Below, piece after piece: positions 9,607 to 18,588 of a DNA stretch of 64,000 nt. The DNA lies in NCBI RefSeq assembly GCF_001458335.1, contig NZ_CYTO01000024.1:119294-183293 (forward strand), given 5' to 3'. How positions within the stretch are numbered: position 1 is the stretch's first letter; each line of letters begins with the position of its first letter. The notes below the pieces were generated by a model. It had not been told where the DNA came from. It saw only the letters and a program-made list of their open reading frames with translations, and made no database searches. A program made the translations under genes and the position numbers. This DNA comes from Cognatishimia activa. Lineage in GTDB: Bacteria; Pseudomonadota; Alphaproteobacteria; Rhodobacterales; Rhodobacteraceae.

Positions 9607-9659
9607 CATTGCTCTGGCATACCCAGTGTGATGAGCAATGAATGCACCGTAGAGTGCAA
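9607..9659 (+). promoter_or_regulatory. Nested inverted repeats upstream of the Wzz-like gene
   Basis: CATTGCTC (9607-9614) is repeated in inverse as GAGCAATG (9633-9640), and inside it CTGG/CCAG can pair. A second small hairpin TGCAC-CGTAGA-GTGCA follows at 9644-9659. There is no T-tract, so this is not a clear terminator. It fills most of the gap between the metabolite cluster and the polysaccharide locus and may be an operator or leader structure. Function unknown. Confidence 0.35.
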
Positions 9660-9679
9660 GCGAATTTGAGGCAGTTGAG

Positions 9680-10954
9680 ATGAACGGGCTATCGACATTG
9701 AACGAGATGATTGGTGCATTCTTGCGCCACATTGTGCTGCTGGCATTGATCCTCGCAATTGGCGTTGCTGCGTCTTTGTTCTATGCGGTGAGCCTGCCGC
9801 GCGAGTATGAAGCTTCTGCAGTTATCCAGATCGAACAATCTCAAGTCCAAGCGCCGAGCTTTGGCGGTTCTGCGTCAGTAAATGCGCGCACTCTGCAGCA
9901 ACTGCAGATTATTGAGCAGCGTGTGATGTCTCGGGACAATCTGCTTGATATTATCGAGCGTGAGCGTCTGTTTGCCGAAATCCCGGACATGTCAGATACC
10001 GATAAAGTAACAGCGTTGCGCCTTGCCGCCGGAGTGACACGGGTCGCCGATCCAAGCCTTGCTTGGCGTCCCGACATCATTCCCACCGCTTTAAACGTGA
10101 CGGCGCGTTTAGGTGATCCAGATGTTGCCGCGCGGGTGGCAAACACTCTGGTGAATAACGTGCTAGAGCAGAACCGGAAGCGCCGAGAAGATCGCGCAAC
10201 TGAGACGGTTCAATTTTTTGAAAGTGAAGAAGCACGTTTAGGTGGTGCAATCGAGGCTTTAGAAGCTCGGATTGCGTCCTTCAAGCAGGAAAATGGCCGT
10301 AGCTTGGGCGAGGGGTTGAGCGCTGAGCGGGATGAACTTTTGATCCTGCGCCAAGAACGCCTGGCGATTGAGCAAGAGATCATAGAACTCAATGCCGGTA
10401 ATCGGGGGTCTCGCAATAGTGTGATTGCGAACCGTTTGGCGCAATTCCAAGAGCAAGCCGCATTGTTAGATTTGGAGATCAAAACGATCAATGAGCTTAT
10501 TCTCGCCGCACCGGAGGTTGAGAAAGAACTTAGCGCGCTTGAACGAGAGTTGATGAAACTGACTGATCAATATCAGGTTATCACCCGGAATCAGGCGGAA
10601 GCAGAGATGTCTTTGATGCTTCAAGCAAGCCAGCAGGGGGAGAGTTTCCGTGTGCTTGAATTGGCGGTGGCACCCGAACACCCCATTGCACCTAACCGTA
10701 AGCGCATCGCCCTTATGGGCTGCATCCTTTCTGGGCTTTTGGGGGTTGCCGCTGTCTTGTTTATGGAGCTTCGTAATCCGATCATTCGCACTGAAAATCA
10801 GCTAGAGCGCAGCCTTGGCCTGCGTGCGGTAGCTGTTATTCCGACGGTGCAGATTGCGCGTGAACGCCGGTGGCGACGTATATTCTGGACCGTAGGGCTT
10901 TTGGTGTTTGCGATCTCGATTTTTGCGGTCGCCGCAATCGTCACTGTACGCTGA
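9680..10954 (+). CDS. Wzz/GumC-type polysaccharide co-polymerase (chain-length determinant)
   Basis: Inner-membrane polysaccharide co-polymerase that sets chain length and helps export of a Wzy-dependent polymer. It has an N-terminal membrane helix (about residues 17-37), the Wzz domain start LPREYEASAVIQIEQ, a long periplasmic coiled-coil stretch (about 170-300, many Glu/Leu heptads), the proline motif APEHPIAPNRKR ahead of the second helix (about 345-365) and a third hydrophobic segment at the C-terminus (about 395-420). No ATPase domain is fused; a separate BY-kinase-like gene sits at 20779. It starts the polysaccharide locus and is followed by an intrinsic terminator, so it is probably its own transcription unit. 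Confidence 0.88.
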   Translation: MNGLSTLNEMIGAFLRHIVLLALILAIGVAASLFYAVSLPREYEASAVIQIEQSQVQAPSFGGSASVNARTLQQLQIIEQRVMSRDNLLDIIERERLFAEIPDMSDTDKVTALRLAAGVTRVADPSLAWRPDIIPTALNVTARLGDPDVAARVANTLVNNVLEQNRKRREDRATETVQFFESEEARLGGAIEALEARIASFKQENGRSLGEGLSAERDELLILRQERLAIEQEIIELNAGNRGSRNSVIANRLAQFQEQAALLDLEIKTINELILAAPEVEKELSALERELMKLTDQYQVITRNQAEAEMSLMLQASQQGESFRVLELAVAPEHPIAPNRKRIALMGCILSGLLGVAAVLFMELRNPIIRTENQLERSLGLRAVAVIPTVQIARERRWRRIFWTVGLLVFAISIFAVAAIVTVR

Positions 10955-10977
10955 ATAAGCCGAAAATTCAGATATTT

Positions 10978-11003
10978 AAGGCAGCCACTTCGCTGCCTTT
11001 TTT
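10978..11003 (+). terminator. Intrinsic terminator after Wzz-like gene
   Basis: Stem AAGGCAGC (10978-10985) and GCTGCCTT (10992-10999) with a six-base loop, running into a T-tract to 11003. It lies 24 bases after the stop codon of the co-polymerase gene. Confidence 0.9.
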
Positions 11004-11507
11004 ATGCTGCAATTGGCAAAATCCGAATCAAAAAAATCGTATAGCGGGTGAAAGCGCTGAAGCGTGGGTAATCATTGGAACCAGTCCTTGGATCCTTCGG
11101 AAATTGAGCCAGTTGTGGAAACAGTGACTGGCGCAAATCAGGAAACATTGCCTCGAAATTTTCAGTATTGATCGCATTTGGTGTACGATCAGATATTTTT
11201 CGTGCCAAAAATGTGGCGACATTTTGTTTTCAACGGCTTGAATTTTCGAAAAATCGTTTAAATACAATGCATTAAACTTATGCGTGTGCGGCAAATTTAT
11301 GGACGATTTTCAACACATTTGATATTGTCTAAAAAGAAGTTGGGTTTGTTGAATAGCCAAACAACTGAATGTCGGACGATCTGCACCGGCTGTTGATACA
11401 GCCAATCGGGGGCAACGATTTGCAGATCCTCTGAAGCCTGAGATGAGGCTCACGTGTCTGATTCAGACGCGCAGGAGGTTGTTTGCTGTTCTTAATGAGG
11501 GTTCGGA
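11004..11507 (+). promoter_or_regulatory. 504-base non-coding region upstream of the priming sugar transferase
   Basis: No convincing gene. The stretch is AT-rich in its middle part. Its last 120 bases carry three short perfect hairpins in a row: GGCTG-TTGATA-CAGCC (about 11388-11403), AGCCT-GAGATG-AGGCT (about 11433-11448) and GTCTG-ATT-CAGAC (about 11453-11465). AGGAGG lies at 11473-11478, 29 bases before the start codon. This looks like a structured 5' leader controlling the polysaccharide operon. No promoter could be assigned with confidence. Confidence 0.4.
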
Positions 11508-12173
11508 ATGGCCTATTTTGAACGGCGCGCGCATGCGCCTGTGCTTGGCACAAACAGTGCAGCCCCCGCACTGTATCGGGGTTTCTTTAAGCGGGTTCTC
11601 GACCTGTTTGCGGTGGCCATCCTGCTGGTTCCCGTTTCGATCGTTGTGCTAATCGCCTCAGTTGCGATTTCCTTGAACGGCGGTTCGCCTTTCTATCGCC
11701 AGCAACGAGTCGGCAAAAATGGCCGTGAATTCTCTATGCTAAAGCTGCGCAGCATGGTGGCCGATGCGGATACGATCCTTTCGGACTACCTCGCTCAAAA
11801 CCCAGAGGCGCGCGCTGAGTGGGACGAAAAACAGAAACTGCGCAATGATCCTCGCATCACATCCGTCGGCCGGTTTATTCGCAAGACATCCCTGGATGAG
11901 CTCCCTCAGCTATGGAACGTCCTAAAGGGGGATATGTCTTTGGTCGGCCCACGTCCGATGATGCCTTGCCAGCAAGAGATTTATCCTGGCCGCTGTTATT
12001 ACGAGATGCGTCCTGGGATCACTGGCCTTTGGCAGGTCTCTGAGCGCAACGAGACGAGTTTTGCACAGCGGGCTTTCTACGACAGCCAATATTTGGATGA
12101 ACTGAGCCTAAAATCCGATCTGTCGCTTATGATCAAAACTGTATCCGTTGTCGTGCGCGCAAACGGTCACTGA
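11508..12173 (+). CDS. Undecaprenyl-phosphate sugar-1-phosphate transferase (ExoY/WbaP-type)
   Basis: Priming enzyme of exopolysaccharide synthesis: it moves a sugar-1-phosphate from a UDP-sugar onto undecaprenyl phosphate at the inner membrane. The 221-residue length matches the short ExoY type. Visible are the single hydrophobic segment (about residues 32-55), GSPFYRQQRVGKNGREFSM, LRNDPRITSVGRFIRKTSLD, ELPQLWNVLKGDMSLVGPRP and the terminal RPGITGLWQVS block, all signatures of the bacterial sugar transferase family. The start ATG follows GAGGGTTCGGA. An intrinsic terminator follows the gene, so it is separate from the polymerase gene. Confidence 0.95.
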   Translation: MAYFERRAHAPVLGTNSAAPALYRGFFKRVLDLFAVAILLVPVSIVVLIASVAISLNGGSPFYRQQRVGKNGREFSMLKLRSMVADADTILSDYLAQNPEARAEWDEKQKLRNDPRITSVGRFIRKTSLDELPQLWNVLKGDMSLVGPRPMMPCQQEIYPGRCYYEMRPGITGLWQVSERNETSFAQRAFYDSQYLDELSLKSDLSLMIKTVSVVVRANGH

Positions 12174-12196
12174 ACAACGACGTCTTTGACTTTGAG

Positions 12197-12223
12197 CACG
12201 CCATGAAAATGGCGTGTTTTTTT
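12197..12223 (+). terminator. Intrinsic terminator after sugar transferase
   Basis: Stem CACGCCAT (12197-12204), tetraloop GAAA, ATGGCGTG (12209-12216), then seven T. It starts 24 bases after the stop codon. Confidence 0.92.
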
Positions 12224-12300
12224 GTTTTTTGTGACGTGTTCGTCAGGCAAACTATCGACACCTAAGGCAACACAAGCTCTTGAGTTAAAGACAAACACAT

Positions 12301-13815
12301 ATGCCAAATGCAATCGCATATCTCGCACTGGCCCTTTGGCCTTTGCTGATGTTCGTTTTTTTTAAACGGCTCCCGGTCGGGCGTGCGCTTATTTTGTCTT
12401 TCTTAGGCGCCTATCTTTTGCTGCCGCCCCAACCGGCAGCGTTTGATTTTCCACTGCTGCCACCGCTTAACAAAGATACGTTGCCCAATGTGGTCGCCTT
12501 GCTTTTGGTGATATTTGTCGTGCGAGAACGGGTCCAGTTCTTGCCTCGGTCCAAAGTCGGTATCGCTTTGGTGGCCGCGTTTATCTTTAGTCCAGTGTTT
12601 ACGATCTTCACCAATGGAGAGCCACTTATCTTTGCCAATAACAGTCTGCGTGGCCTGTATGAACGAGATATCGTGGCGTTGATATTCACCCAAACGCTTA
12701 TTTTGGTTGGCTTTGTTTTAGCGCGTCAATTCTTAGGAAACCGTGAAGGTCTGCGGGACCTCTTGTTTGTCTTTTTGGTGTCTGGGTTGATCTATTCTTT
12801 CCCAATGCTTCTGGAAGTGCGCCTAAGCCCGCAGCTGAATGTGTGGATTTATGGTTATTTTCCGCATGTGTTTGAGCAAGTGATCCGAGCAGGGGGCTAT
12901 CGCGCCACCGTCTTCCTGAGTCACGGCATTTGGGCGGCCATCTTCATTATGATGGCTTTAGCGAGCGCTATTATCCTATGGCGTAACAGTCCCAAAGGCG
13001 GACGTTCCTGGTTTTTTATCGCAGCGATCTTTCTAGGCTTTGTACTGGTGTTGAACAAAACTCTGGGGCCAGTTGTTTATGCGACGCTTTTTGTGATCTT
13101 GGTGCTGTTTACCGGGTGGAAATTCCAAGCGCGGGTTGCGGTTGTGATGGCAGCACTGGTGCTCATTTATCCACTTGCCAAGTCGATCAACGCTGTGCCT
13201 GAAGAGCGCATTCTCGCTGTTGCATCGGCGGCAAGCGAGGAGCGGTCGAACTCTTTGCGTTTTCGGTTCGACAACGAAAACATCCTGTTAGACCGCGCGA
13301 TGGAGAAACCGTTGTTTGGCTGGGGGACCTGGGGTCGCAACCACGTGCATGATGCATTTAGTGGTGAGATCACGACCGTCTCGGACGGACGTTGGGTGAT
13401 TACGATTGGCGTTTATGGTTGGTTGGGTTTCCTAGCCGAATTTGGCCTTTTGACTCTTCCGATCTTCATGTTCGCTTATCATTCCTCTGCGAGCCAACGT
13501 GCTGATCAACAGCGCTGGCGGCAATCGGTCAGCAACGAAATTCCAGTGAAGAAGCAGTTGGAAGATCGCATCGCGCGCTATGTACCTTCGCCGATTGGGG
13601 GTTCGCTCGCGTTGTTGTTGGCGGTCAATGTCGCGGACCTCATCCCCAACGCGACGCTAACCCCGATGACGTGGCTCATTGCAGGTGCGCTTTTGGGATA
13701 TGCTGAGAAAATCGCGGACAAGACCGACAATAATATGCAGGTTCGTCCGAAACCGACACTGTCGGACTCAAGCAACAGGATTGAGCTTCCCAAGGGGCCG
13801 CGTACAATTCTTTAA
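12301..13815 (+). CDS. Wzy/O-antigen-ligase-like polysaccharide polymerase (membrane)
   Basis: Integral membrane protein of 504 residues with about ten to twelve hydrophobic segments and a larger loop near residues 295-370. That loop holds the motif region RFRFDNENILLDRAMEKP and LFGWGTWGRN, typical of the O-antigen ligase/polymerase (Wzy, ExoQ) superfamily. It is expected to polymerise lipid-linked repeat units on the periplasmic side. Gene order (priming transferase, polymerase, co-polymerase nearby) supports a polymerase rather than a ligase, but the sequence alone does not separate the two. It ends four bases into the convergent acyltransferase gene. Confidence 0.85.
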   Translation: MPNAIAYLALALWPLLMFVFFKRLPVGRALILSFLGAYLLLPPQPAAFDFPLLPPLNKDTLPNVVALLLVIFVVRERVQFLPRSKVGIALVAAFIFSPVFTIFTNGEPLIFANNSLRGLYERDIVALIFTQTLILVGFVLARQFLGNREGLRDLLFVFLVSGLIYSFPMLLEVRLSPQLNVWIYGYFPHVFEQVIRAGGYRATVFLSHGIWAAIFIMMALASAIILWRNSPKGGRSWFFIAAIFLGFVLVLNKTLGPVVYATLFVILVLFTGWKFQARVAVVMAALVLIYPLAKSINAVPEERILAVASAASEERSNSLRFRFDNENILLDRAMEKPLFGWGTWGRNHVHDAFSGEITTVSDGRWVITIGVYGWLGFLAEFGLLTLPIFMFAYHSSASQRADQQRWRQSVSNEIPVKKQLEDRIARYVPSPIGGSLALLLAVNVADLIPNATLTPMTWLIAGALLGYAEKIADKTDNNMQVRPKPTLSDSSNRIELPKGPRTIL

Positions 13816-14312
13816 TCAGGCTGGCGTGTGGAAATCACCTTCGCAGGGATTCCGGCGACGGTCTCGTAAGCATTTACATCTTTGGTCACTACCGCATTCG
13901 CGCCGATTACTGCGTGATCACCGATGGTGACCGGTCCAATGATTTTCGCGCCAGCACCAATATCCACATGGCCACCGATTTTACACGGGCCAGCCAGCGT
14001 AACCTGCTGAAAAATCATGGAGTTCGGACCAATCGAGCTCTCAGGGTGGATCACAATACCTGTCGGATGTGGTAAACGCAGTCCACCGGCAATTGGCATA
14101 TGCAAATGGATCTCGCACTGTGTCATCACGGACCAAAATCGATGCATCAGCACCCAATATTTTGATGCAAGCTTGCCAATCAGACCGCCTCGAGTTTGAG
14201 CGACTTGGTAGCGGCGAATGGCTCGCAGGAGCTTGGGGCCGGGGTCCCAAAAACTTCGGACATTCTCGCGGCTCCAATCAGGATCTGTGGCTGACACGAC
14301 GTCATCAGACAT
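13812..14312 (-). CDS. Hexapeptide-repeat acetyltransferase (serine O-acetyltransferase-like)
   Basis: Left-handed beta-helix acyltransferase. The second half carries hexapeptide repeats (IHPESSIGPN, CKIGGHVDIGAGAKIIG, VTIGDHAVIGANAVVTKDV) and the closing AGIPAKVI, the CysE/WcaB-like pattern; the N-terminal half is helical. At 166 residues it is shorter than housekeeping CysE, which fits the serine-acetyltransferase-like enzymes that decorate exopolysaccharide. Its start overlaps the end of the WecG-like gene by eight bases, so the two form an operon read right to left and facing the polymerase gene. Probable role: O-acetylation of the polymer. Confidence 0.82.
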   Translation of the reverse strand: MSDDVVSATDPDWSRENVRSFWDPGPKLLRAIRRYQVAQTRGGLIGKLASKYWVLMHRFWSVMTQCEIHLHMPIAGGLRLPHPTGIVIHPESSIGPNSMIFQQVTLAGPCKIGGHVDIGAGAKIIGPVTIGDHAVIGANAVVTKDVNAYETVAGIPAKVISTRQPD

Positions 14313-15117
14313 GTGGTGTTGCCTCCGTGCCGTTGAAACGCGCCCTTAGGGCCCGCGTGAAATGGCCGGGAAGGATGGCAAAACACATGGCATAGCGCGC
14401 GGCAAGGCGTCTCGGGTTTGACACAAGGCGCCACAACCACTCCATTGCGATCTGGCGCACCCATTTTGGCGCGCGTTCCTGAGACCCTGCAAGGAAATCA
14501 AGGCCAGCACCGATGCTTACAAAACCCGTGGATGCCGCAAGCTTACGTCCGCGCGCGGCCAATATCTCTTGTTTCGGAGCACCTAGCGCCAAGAAACAGA
14601 GTGACGCGCCAGAGGCTTGAACCTGTTTCAACGCTTCCTCCGCCGCGCTGCCTTGCGGATCAAAACCAAAGGCTGGGGAGAGCTTCAACACGACATTTAG
14701 ATCAGGGATCTTGGACTTTAATGCGGCTTCCGCCTGTTTCAATGTTTCATCGGTCGAGCCTAAAAAAGCGACAGATAAGTTTAGGGAAGCCGCCAGCCGA
14801 CACAGCGGGAGTATCAAATCTGATCCTGGTTGCAGTTTCACCGGTTGTTTTGCAAGCCATGACAACCAAACGACGGGATTGCCATCAGCAACCACCAATT
14901 CCTGAGCAAGATAGGCGTCATAAAACGCCTGATCAGAGTTCATTTTCACAAGGTGATCAAGGTTTAAGGTCGCAAGGGCAAAGCCTTGACCAGACTGGAT
15001 TTTCGCAGAAACCAGGTTGGTCAATGTCACGATATCTGCAATATTTACAGATACTGGCCCATTTGCGGTGTGGTATTGCACGCACTGCTCCCTCGTTTGC
15101 CGACTTGTGTTTATCAC
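14305..15117 (-). CDS. WecG/TagA/CpsF family glycosyltransferase
   Basis: GT26-type transferase that adds a second sugar (for example N-acetylmannosamine or a uronic acid) to a lipid-linked intermediate. Recognisable blocks: FALATLNLDHLVKMN, VVADGNPVVWLS, LSVAFLGSTDETL, SLCFLALGAPKQEI and GAGLDFLAGSQERAPKW, which are the family signatures in order. The start is a GTG at 15117 with GAGG seven bases upstream on the minus strand (around 15125-15128). There is no ATG nearby in frame. It shares a divergent promoter region (15118-15269) with the Gfo/Idh operon. Confidence 0.9.
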   Translation of the reverse strand: MINTSRQTREQCVQYHTANGPVSVNIADIVTLTNLVSAKIQSGQGFALATLNLDHLVKMNSDQAFYDAYLAQELVVADGNPVVWLSWLAKQPVKLQPGSDLILPLCRLAASLNLSVAFLGSTDETLKQAEAALKSKIPDLNVVLKLSPAFGFDPQGSAAEEALKQVQASGASLCFLALGAPKQEILAARGRKLAASTGFVSIGAGLDFLAGSQERAPKWVRQIAMEWLWRLVSNPRRLAARYAMCFAILPGHFTRALRARFNGTEATPHV

Positions 15118-15269
15118 GCTTGCCTCACAATTCCATGTTGCATGTGTTTTTTGCGTTTATTTCCGAATTGCCCGATGGCTGACGTATTCTTGTCGATTTT
15201 TGCGACCAAATAGGGGACAATTCGCGGCATAAATGCGTGTCGTTAGACAAGTAAGAGCAGGCAAGAATT

Positions 15270-16394
15270 ATGAGGCCTTTGGCAATCATCGGCTGTGGCT
15301 ATGTCGCCGATCTCTATATGAGGTCTTTGGCGACCTTTCCGCATGTGCAGATTAGCGGGGCGTTTGATCGCGATCCAGCGCGTTTGGACGCCTTTTGCGC
15401 CCATTGGGATGTGCCAAGCGTCCCTGACTTAGATGCTCTCTTGGCGTCACTGCCGGCAGGGTCAGTTGTATTGAATCTGACTAATCCCAGTAGTCATTTC
15501 GAAATCAACACGGCCTGCTTGAATGCAGGCCATCACGTCTATTCGGAAAAACCTCTAGCGGTGTCCGTCAAAGACGCAAAGGCGGTCCATCAGTTGGCCG
15601 AAGAGAAAGGGCTTCAAGCCGCTTCGGCCCCCTGCAGCGTGTTAGGAGAAACTGCGCAAACCTTGGGTAAGGCAATCCGCGATCATATCGCTGGCACTGT
15701 GCGGTTGGTTTATGCGGAACTGGATGATGGGTTTATCCCGCAAGCGCCATTTTCTGGATGGAAAAGTGAAAGTGGCGCGCCTTGGCCCGCGAAAGACGAA
15801 TTTCAAGTGGGCTGCACTTTGGAACATGCAGGGTATTATTTGACGTGGCTGATTTCATGGTTTGGGCCGGTGCGCCGCGTGGTGGCGGCGTCGGCAGAAG
15901 TGGTGCCAAACAAGTCTCCAAGCGGGCAGGGCACGCCGGATGTGTCGATAGCGACCCTCTTCTTTGAAGATGGTCCAGTGGTTCGCCTTACCTGTTCAAT
16001 TGTCGCGCCGCACGACCATCAGATCCGCATCATCGGTGACGACGGTGTGCTTAAGGTCAAGAAAGCATGGGATAATTCCGCGCGGGTGAAGTTTTTTAAG
16101 CGACTTATCATACGCCGTAGATTGTTGGAAAACCCTTTTGGAAAACGGATTTCAATCAAGGGTCAAACGCATCCAAAGGTCAAACCGATGGGAGCGGCGG
16201 CAATGAACTTTGCTTTGGGACCGCTTGAGCTTCTTGATGCGATTGATGCGGGTCGAGACAGCCGTTTGTCGGGTGATTTTGCTTTGCATGTGAATGAGGT
16301 CACTTTGGCGATTCAAAACGCTGGCGACGATACCGGTTCGCAAGAAATGACAACCTCCTGCAAACCCATGGAGCCGATGCCATGGGCGCGTTAA
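15270..16394 (+). CDS. Gfo/Idh/MocA family oxidoreductase (polysaccharide locus)
   Basis: NAD(P)-dependent sugar oxidoreductase. It has an N-terminal Rossmann fold with IIGCGYVADLY, the family motif YSEKPLAVS (EKP, catalytic Lys) and the C-terminal alpha/beta domain. The 374 residues are normal for the family. It starts a tightly packed plus-strand operon of four genes: the next gene overlaps it by 13 bases. Likely role: making or modifying an NDP-sugar for the polymer; the substrate cannot be read from sequence. Confidence 0.88.
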   Translation: MRPLAIIGCGYVADLYMRSLATFPHVQISGAFDRDPARLDAFCAHWDVPSVPDLDALLASLPAGSVVLNLTNPSSHFEINTACLNAGHHVYSEKPLAVSVKDAKAVHQLAEEKGLQAASAPCSVLGETAQTLGKAIRDHIAGTVRLVYAELDDGFIPQAPFSGWKSESGAPWPAKDEFQVGCTLEHAGYYLTWLISWFGPVRRVVAASAEVVPNKSPSGQGTPDVSIATLFFEDGPVVRLTCSIVAPHDHQIRIIGDDGVLKVKKAWDNSARVKFFKRLIIRRRLLENPFGKRISIKGQTHPKVKPMGAAAMNFALGPLELLDAIDAGRDSRLSGDFALHVNEVTLAIQNAGDDTGSQEMTTSCKPMEPMPWAR

Positions 16395-17626
16395 ACAAAA
16401 TTGCCTATCTGACAGGGGAATACCCCCGCGCTACGGACACGTTCATTCAGCGCGAGGTTGCCGCGTTACGCGCCATGGGGCGCGAGGTTGTGACCTGTTC
16501 CATTCGCCAAACAGGCGCGGAACATCACGTTGGTCCAGAGCAACGCGCGGAAACTGCGCGTACGTTTCATGTCCTAAAGGCCGCTAAGTCGCCGCTGCAT
16601 CTGCTAAGTTGCCACTGGCGCTTCTTGCGACAAAACCCAGGTCGATATTTTGAGTCTTTAAGGTTGGCGCTGACCACCAACCCTGGTGGGACAAAGAATA
16701 CCCTTTATCAATTGTTTTACTTTGCCGAAGCGGCGGTGCTGGGTGCACATTTGCAGGATCAAGATGTCACGCATCTGCATAATCATATCGCCAAATCCAG
16801 CTGCTCTGTTGCGATGCTGATGTCTGAAATGACCGGCATTCCGTTTAGTTTCACGCTGCATGGTCCTGACATCTTTTTTGCGCCGCAACACTGGCGATTG
16901 GATAAGAAGATTGAGAAGGCGCGATTTGTCGCCTGCATCAGCCATTTCTGCCGCTCCCAAGCTATGAGTTTTTCCACGACTGAACAATGGAACAAGCTGC
17001 ATATTGTGCATTGTGGCGTGGATCCAAGTCTTTACAGTGACGCTGAAAAACTAAACAAAAACAAATTCTTATTTGTAGGTCGCTTGGCTGCCGTGAAAGG
17101 GATTCCTGTTCTGCTAGAGGCTTTGGTGGATTTGCCAAACGCGGAGCTAACCATCGTTGGTGACGGCCCGGATCGCGATGCTTTGCAGGCCAAAGCGCGG
17201 GACTTGGGTGTTTCTCAGCGCGTGGATTTTGTGGGCTACAAATCCCAATCAGATGTGGCTGAATATCTCAAAACGCATAGTGTCTTTGTGCTGCCAAGCT
17301 TCGCGGAAGGGGTTCCCGTTGTCTTGATGGAAGCGATGGCAGCAGGCCTGCCGGTGGTCACGACCAAGATTGCAGGCGTGCCTGAGCTGGTGGAAGACGG
17401 TGTGTCTGGTCGGCTGGTGTCTCCAGGGGAGGTGTCTGCACTGGCAGGCGCTCTGAAAGAGATGAGTGAAGATCCAATCCGTAATTCAGAAATGGGCGCT
17501 GCGGGCCGTGCGCAGGTGATTTCTGAATTCTCGGTTTCCAAGGAGGCCGCTTGGCTGTCAGAGCTGTTTGATGGCTACGGTGCGGGTGATCCGCCAAGCG
17601 ATCTGCGGCCGGAGGCAGGGCAATGA
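16382..17626 (+). CDS. GT4 family glycosyltransferase
   Basis: Retaining GT-B glycosyltransferase. The C-terminal donor domain shows FLFVGRLAAVKGIPVLLEAL, LTIVGDGPDRDAL and the EX7E motif in FAEGVPVVLMEAMAAGLP; the N-terminal acceptor domain contains SFTLHGPDIFF. It overlaps the preceding oxidoreductase gene by 13 bases and the next glycosyltransferase by four bases, so it is part of the same operon. It should add one sugar of the repeat unit on the cytoplasmic face. Confidence 0.93.
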   Translation: MGALNKIAYLTGEYPRATDTFIQREVAALRAMGREVVTCSIRQTGAEHHVGPEQRAETARTFHVLKAAKSPLHLLSCHWRFLRQNPGRYFESLRLALTTNPGGTKNTLYQLFYFAEAAVLGAHLQDQDVTHLHNHIAKSSCSVAMLMSEMTGIPFSFTLHGPDIFFAPQHWRLDKKIEKARFVACISHFCRSQAMSFSTTEQWNKLHIVHCGVDPSLYSDAEKLNKNKFLFVGRLAAVKGIPVLLEALVDLPNAELTIVGDGPDRDALQAKARDLGVSQRVDFVGYKSQSDVAEYLKTHSVFVLPSFAEGVPVVLMEAMAAGLPVVTTKIAGVPELVEDGVSGRLVSPGEVSALAGALKEMSEDPIRNSEMGAAGRAQVISEFSVSKEAAWLSELFDGYGAGDPPSDLRPEAGQ

Positions 17627-18588
17627 CTGGCGATATTGCCGTTGTCGCGATTGGACGCAATGAAGGGGATCGGCTGAAGGCATGCCTTGCATCCTTGGAT
17701 GGGCTGCGTGTGGTCTATGTGGATTCTGGATCAACCGATGGCTCTGTTGCTTATGCAAGATTGCAAGGGGTCGAGGTGGTTGAGCTTAGCCCAGATCGCC
17801 CTTTCACAGCAGCCCGTGCGCGGCGCGAAGGGTATGAACATCTTTGCCGGGATGGCTGCCCTGAATACATCCAGTTCGTCGACGGGGATTGCGCACTTGA
17901 TCCGGAGTGGCTTCCGCAAGGATTGGCTGCGTTAAATTCAAATGAAAATTACGGGATTGTCACCGGCTGGCGCCGTGAAATCCATCCCGATGAAAGCGTC
18001 TATAACGATCTTTGCCACCATGAGTGGGATCGCCCGGCGGGCGATATCCTGACCTGTGGTGGCGACATGATGGTCAGGCGGCAAGCTATTGAAGACGCTG
18101 GCCCTTTTGATGATCAAGTAATCGCTGCAGAAGATGATGAATTTTGTGTGCGCGTGCGCAAAGCAGGTTGGAAGATCCATCGCCTCCCACAAGAGATGAC
18201 CCGCCACGACGCTGCGATGCTGCGTTTTGGGCAATGGTGGCAACGGGCCGTACGCTCGGGACATGGTTTTGCACAAGTCGGCTACATGCACTCACCTTAT
18301 TTCGCGCGCGAACAAAAACGTGTGGCACTTTATGGCATCTTCCTACCAATCGTCTTCCTTGGCGGACTAATCTTCGCGCCTTTGATCGCGATGCTTGCCC
18401 TTGGCGCTTACGGCTACAACTTTGTTCGCATTTCCAAAGGGCTTGTGGATGAAGGCTTGCCCTTAAAACGTGCCCGCCGTTTGGCGCGGCTGATCACCCT
18501 TTCGAAAATCCCCAATGCCATTGGCATGTTTGAGTTCCACCGCCGCCGCCTGCTGGGACGCAAGATGCACATTATCGAGTATAAATGA
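17623..18588 (+). CDS. GT2 family glycosyltransferase with C-terminal membrane segments
   Basis: Inverting GT-A glycosyltransferase. Motifs: VVAIGRNEGDRLKACL, the nucleotide-site VDSGSTDGS, the DxD-type QFVDGDC, and the AAEDDEFCVRVRKAGW catalytic block. Residues of about 235-275 are strongly hydrophobic and would anchor it to the inner membrane, followed by a basic tail. The ATGA overlaps with the genes on both sides show translational coupling in the operon. Confidence 0.93.
   Translation: MTGDIAVVAIGRNEGDRLKACLASLDGLRVVYVDSGSTDGSVAYARLQGVEVVELSPDRPFTAARARREGYEHLCRDGCPEYIQFVDGDCALDPEWLPQGLAALNSNENYGIVTGWRREIHPDESVYNDLCHHEWDRPAGDILTCGGDMMVRRQAIEDAGPFDDQVIAAEDDEFCVRVRKAGWKIHRLPQEMTRHDAAMLRFGQWWQRAVRSGHGFAQVGYMHSPYFAREQKRVALYGIFLPIVFLGGLIFAPLIAMLALGAYGYNFVRISKGLVDEGLPLKRARRLARLITLSKIPNAIGMFEFHRRRLLGRKMHIIEYK

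Noticed and set aside
11483..11521. Tiny leader peptide (TTG start after AGGAGG, 12 codons) overlapping the sugar transferase start
   Set aside because: Spacing from AGGAGG is only four bases and no regulatory codon run is present; too weak to list as a gene.
14418..15182. Plus-strand 254-codon open frame opposite the WecG-like gene
   Set aside because: The minus-strand frame has clear family motifs across its length; the plus frame shows none.
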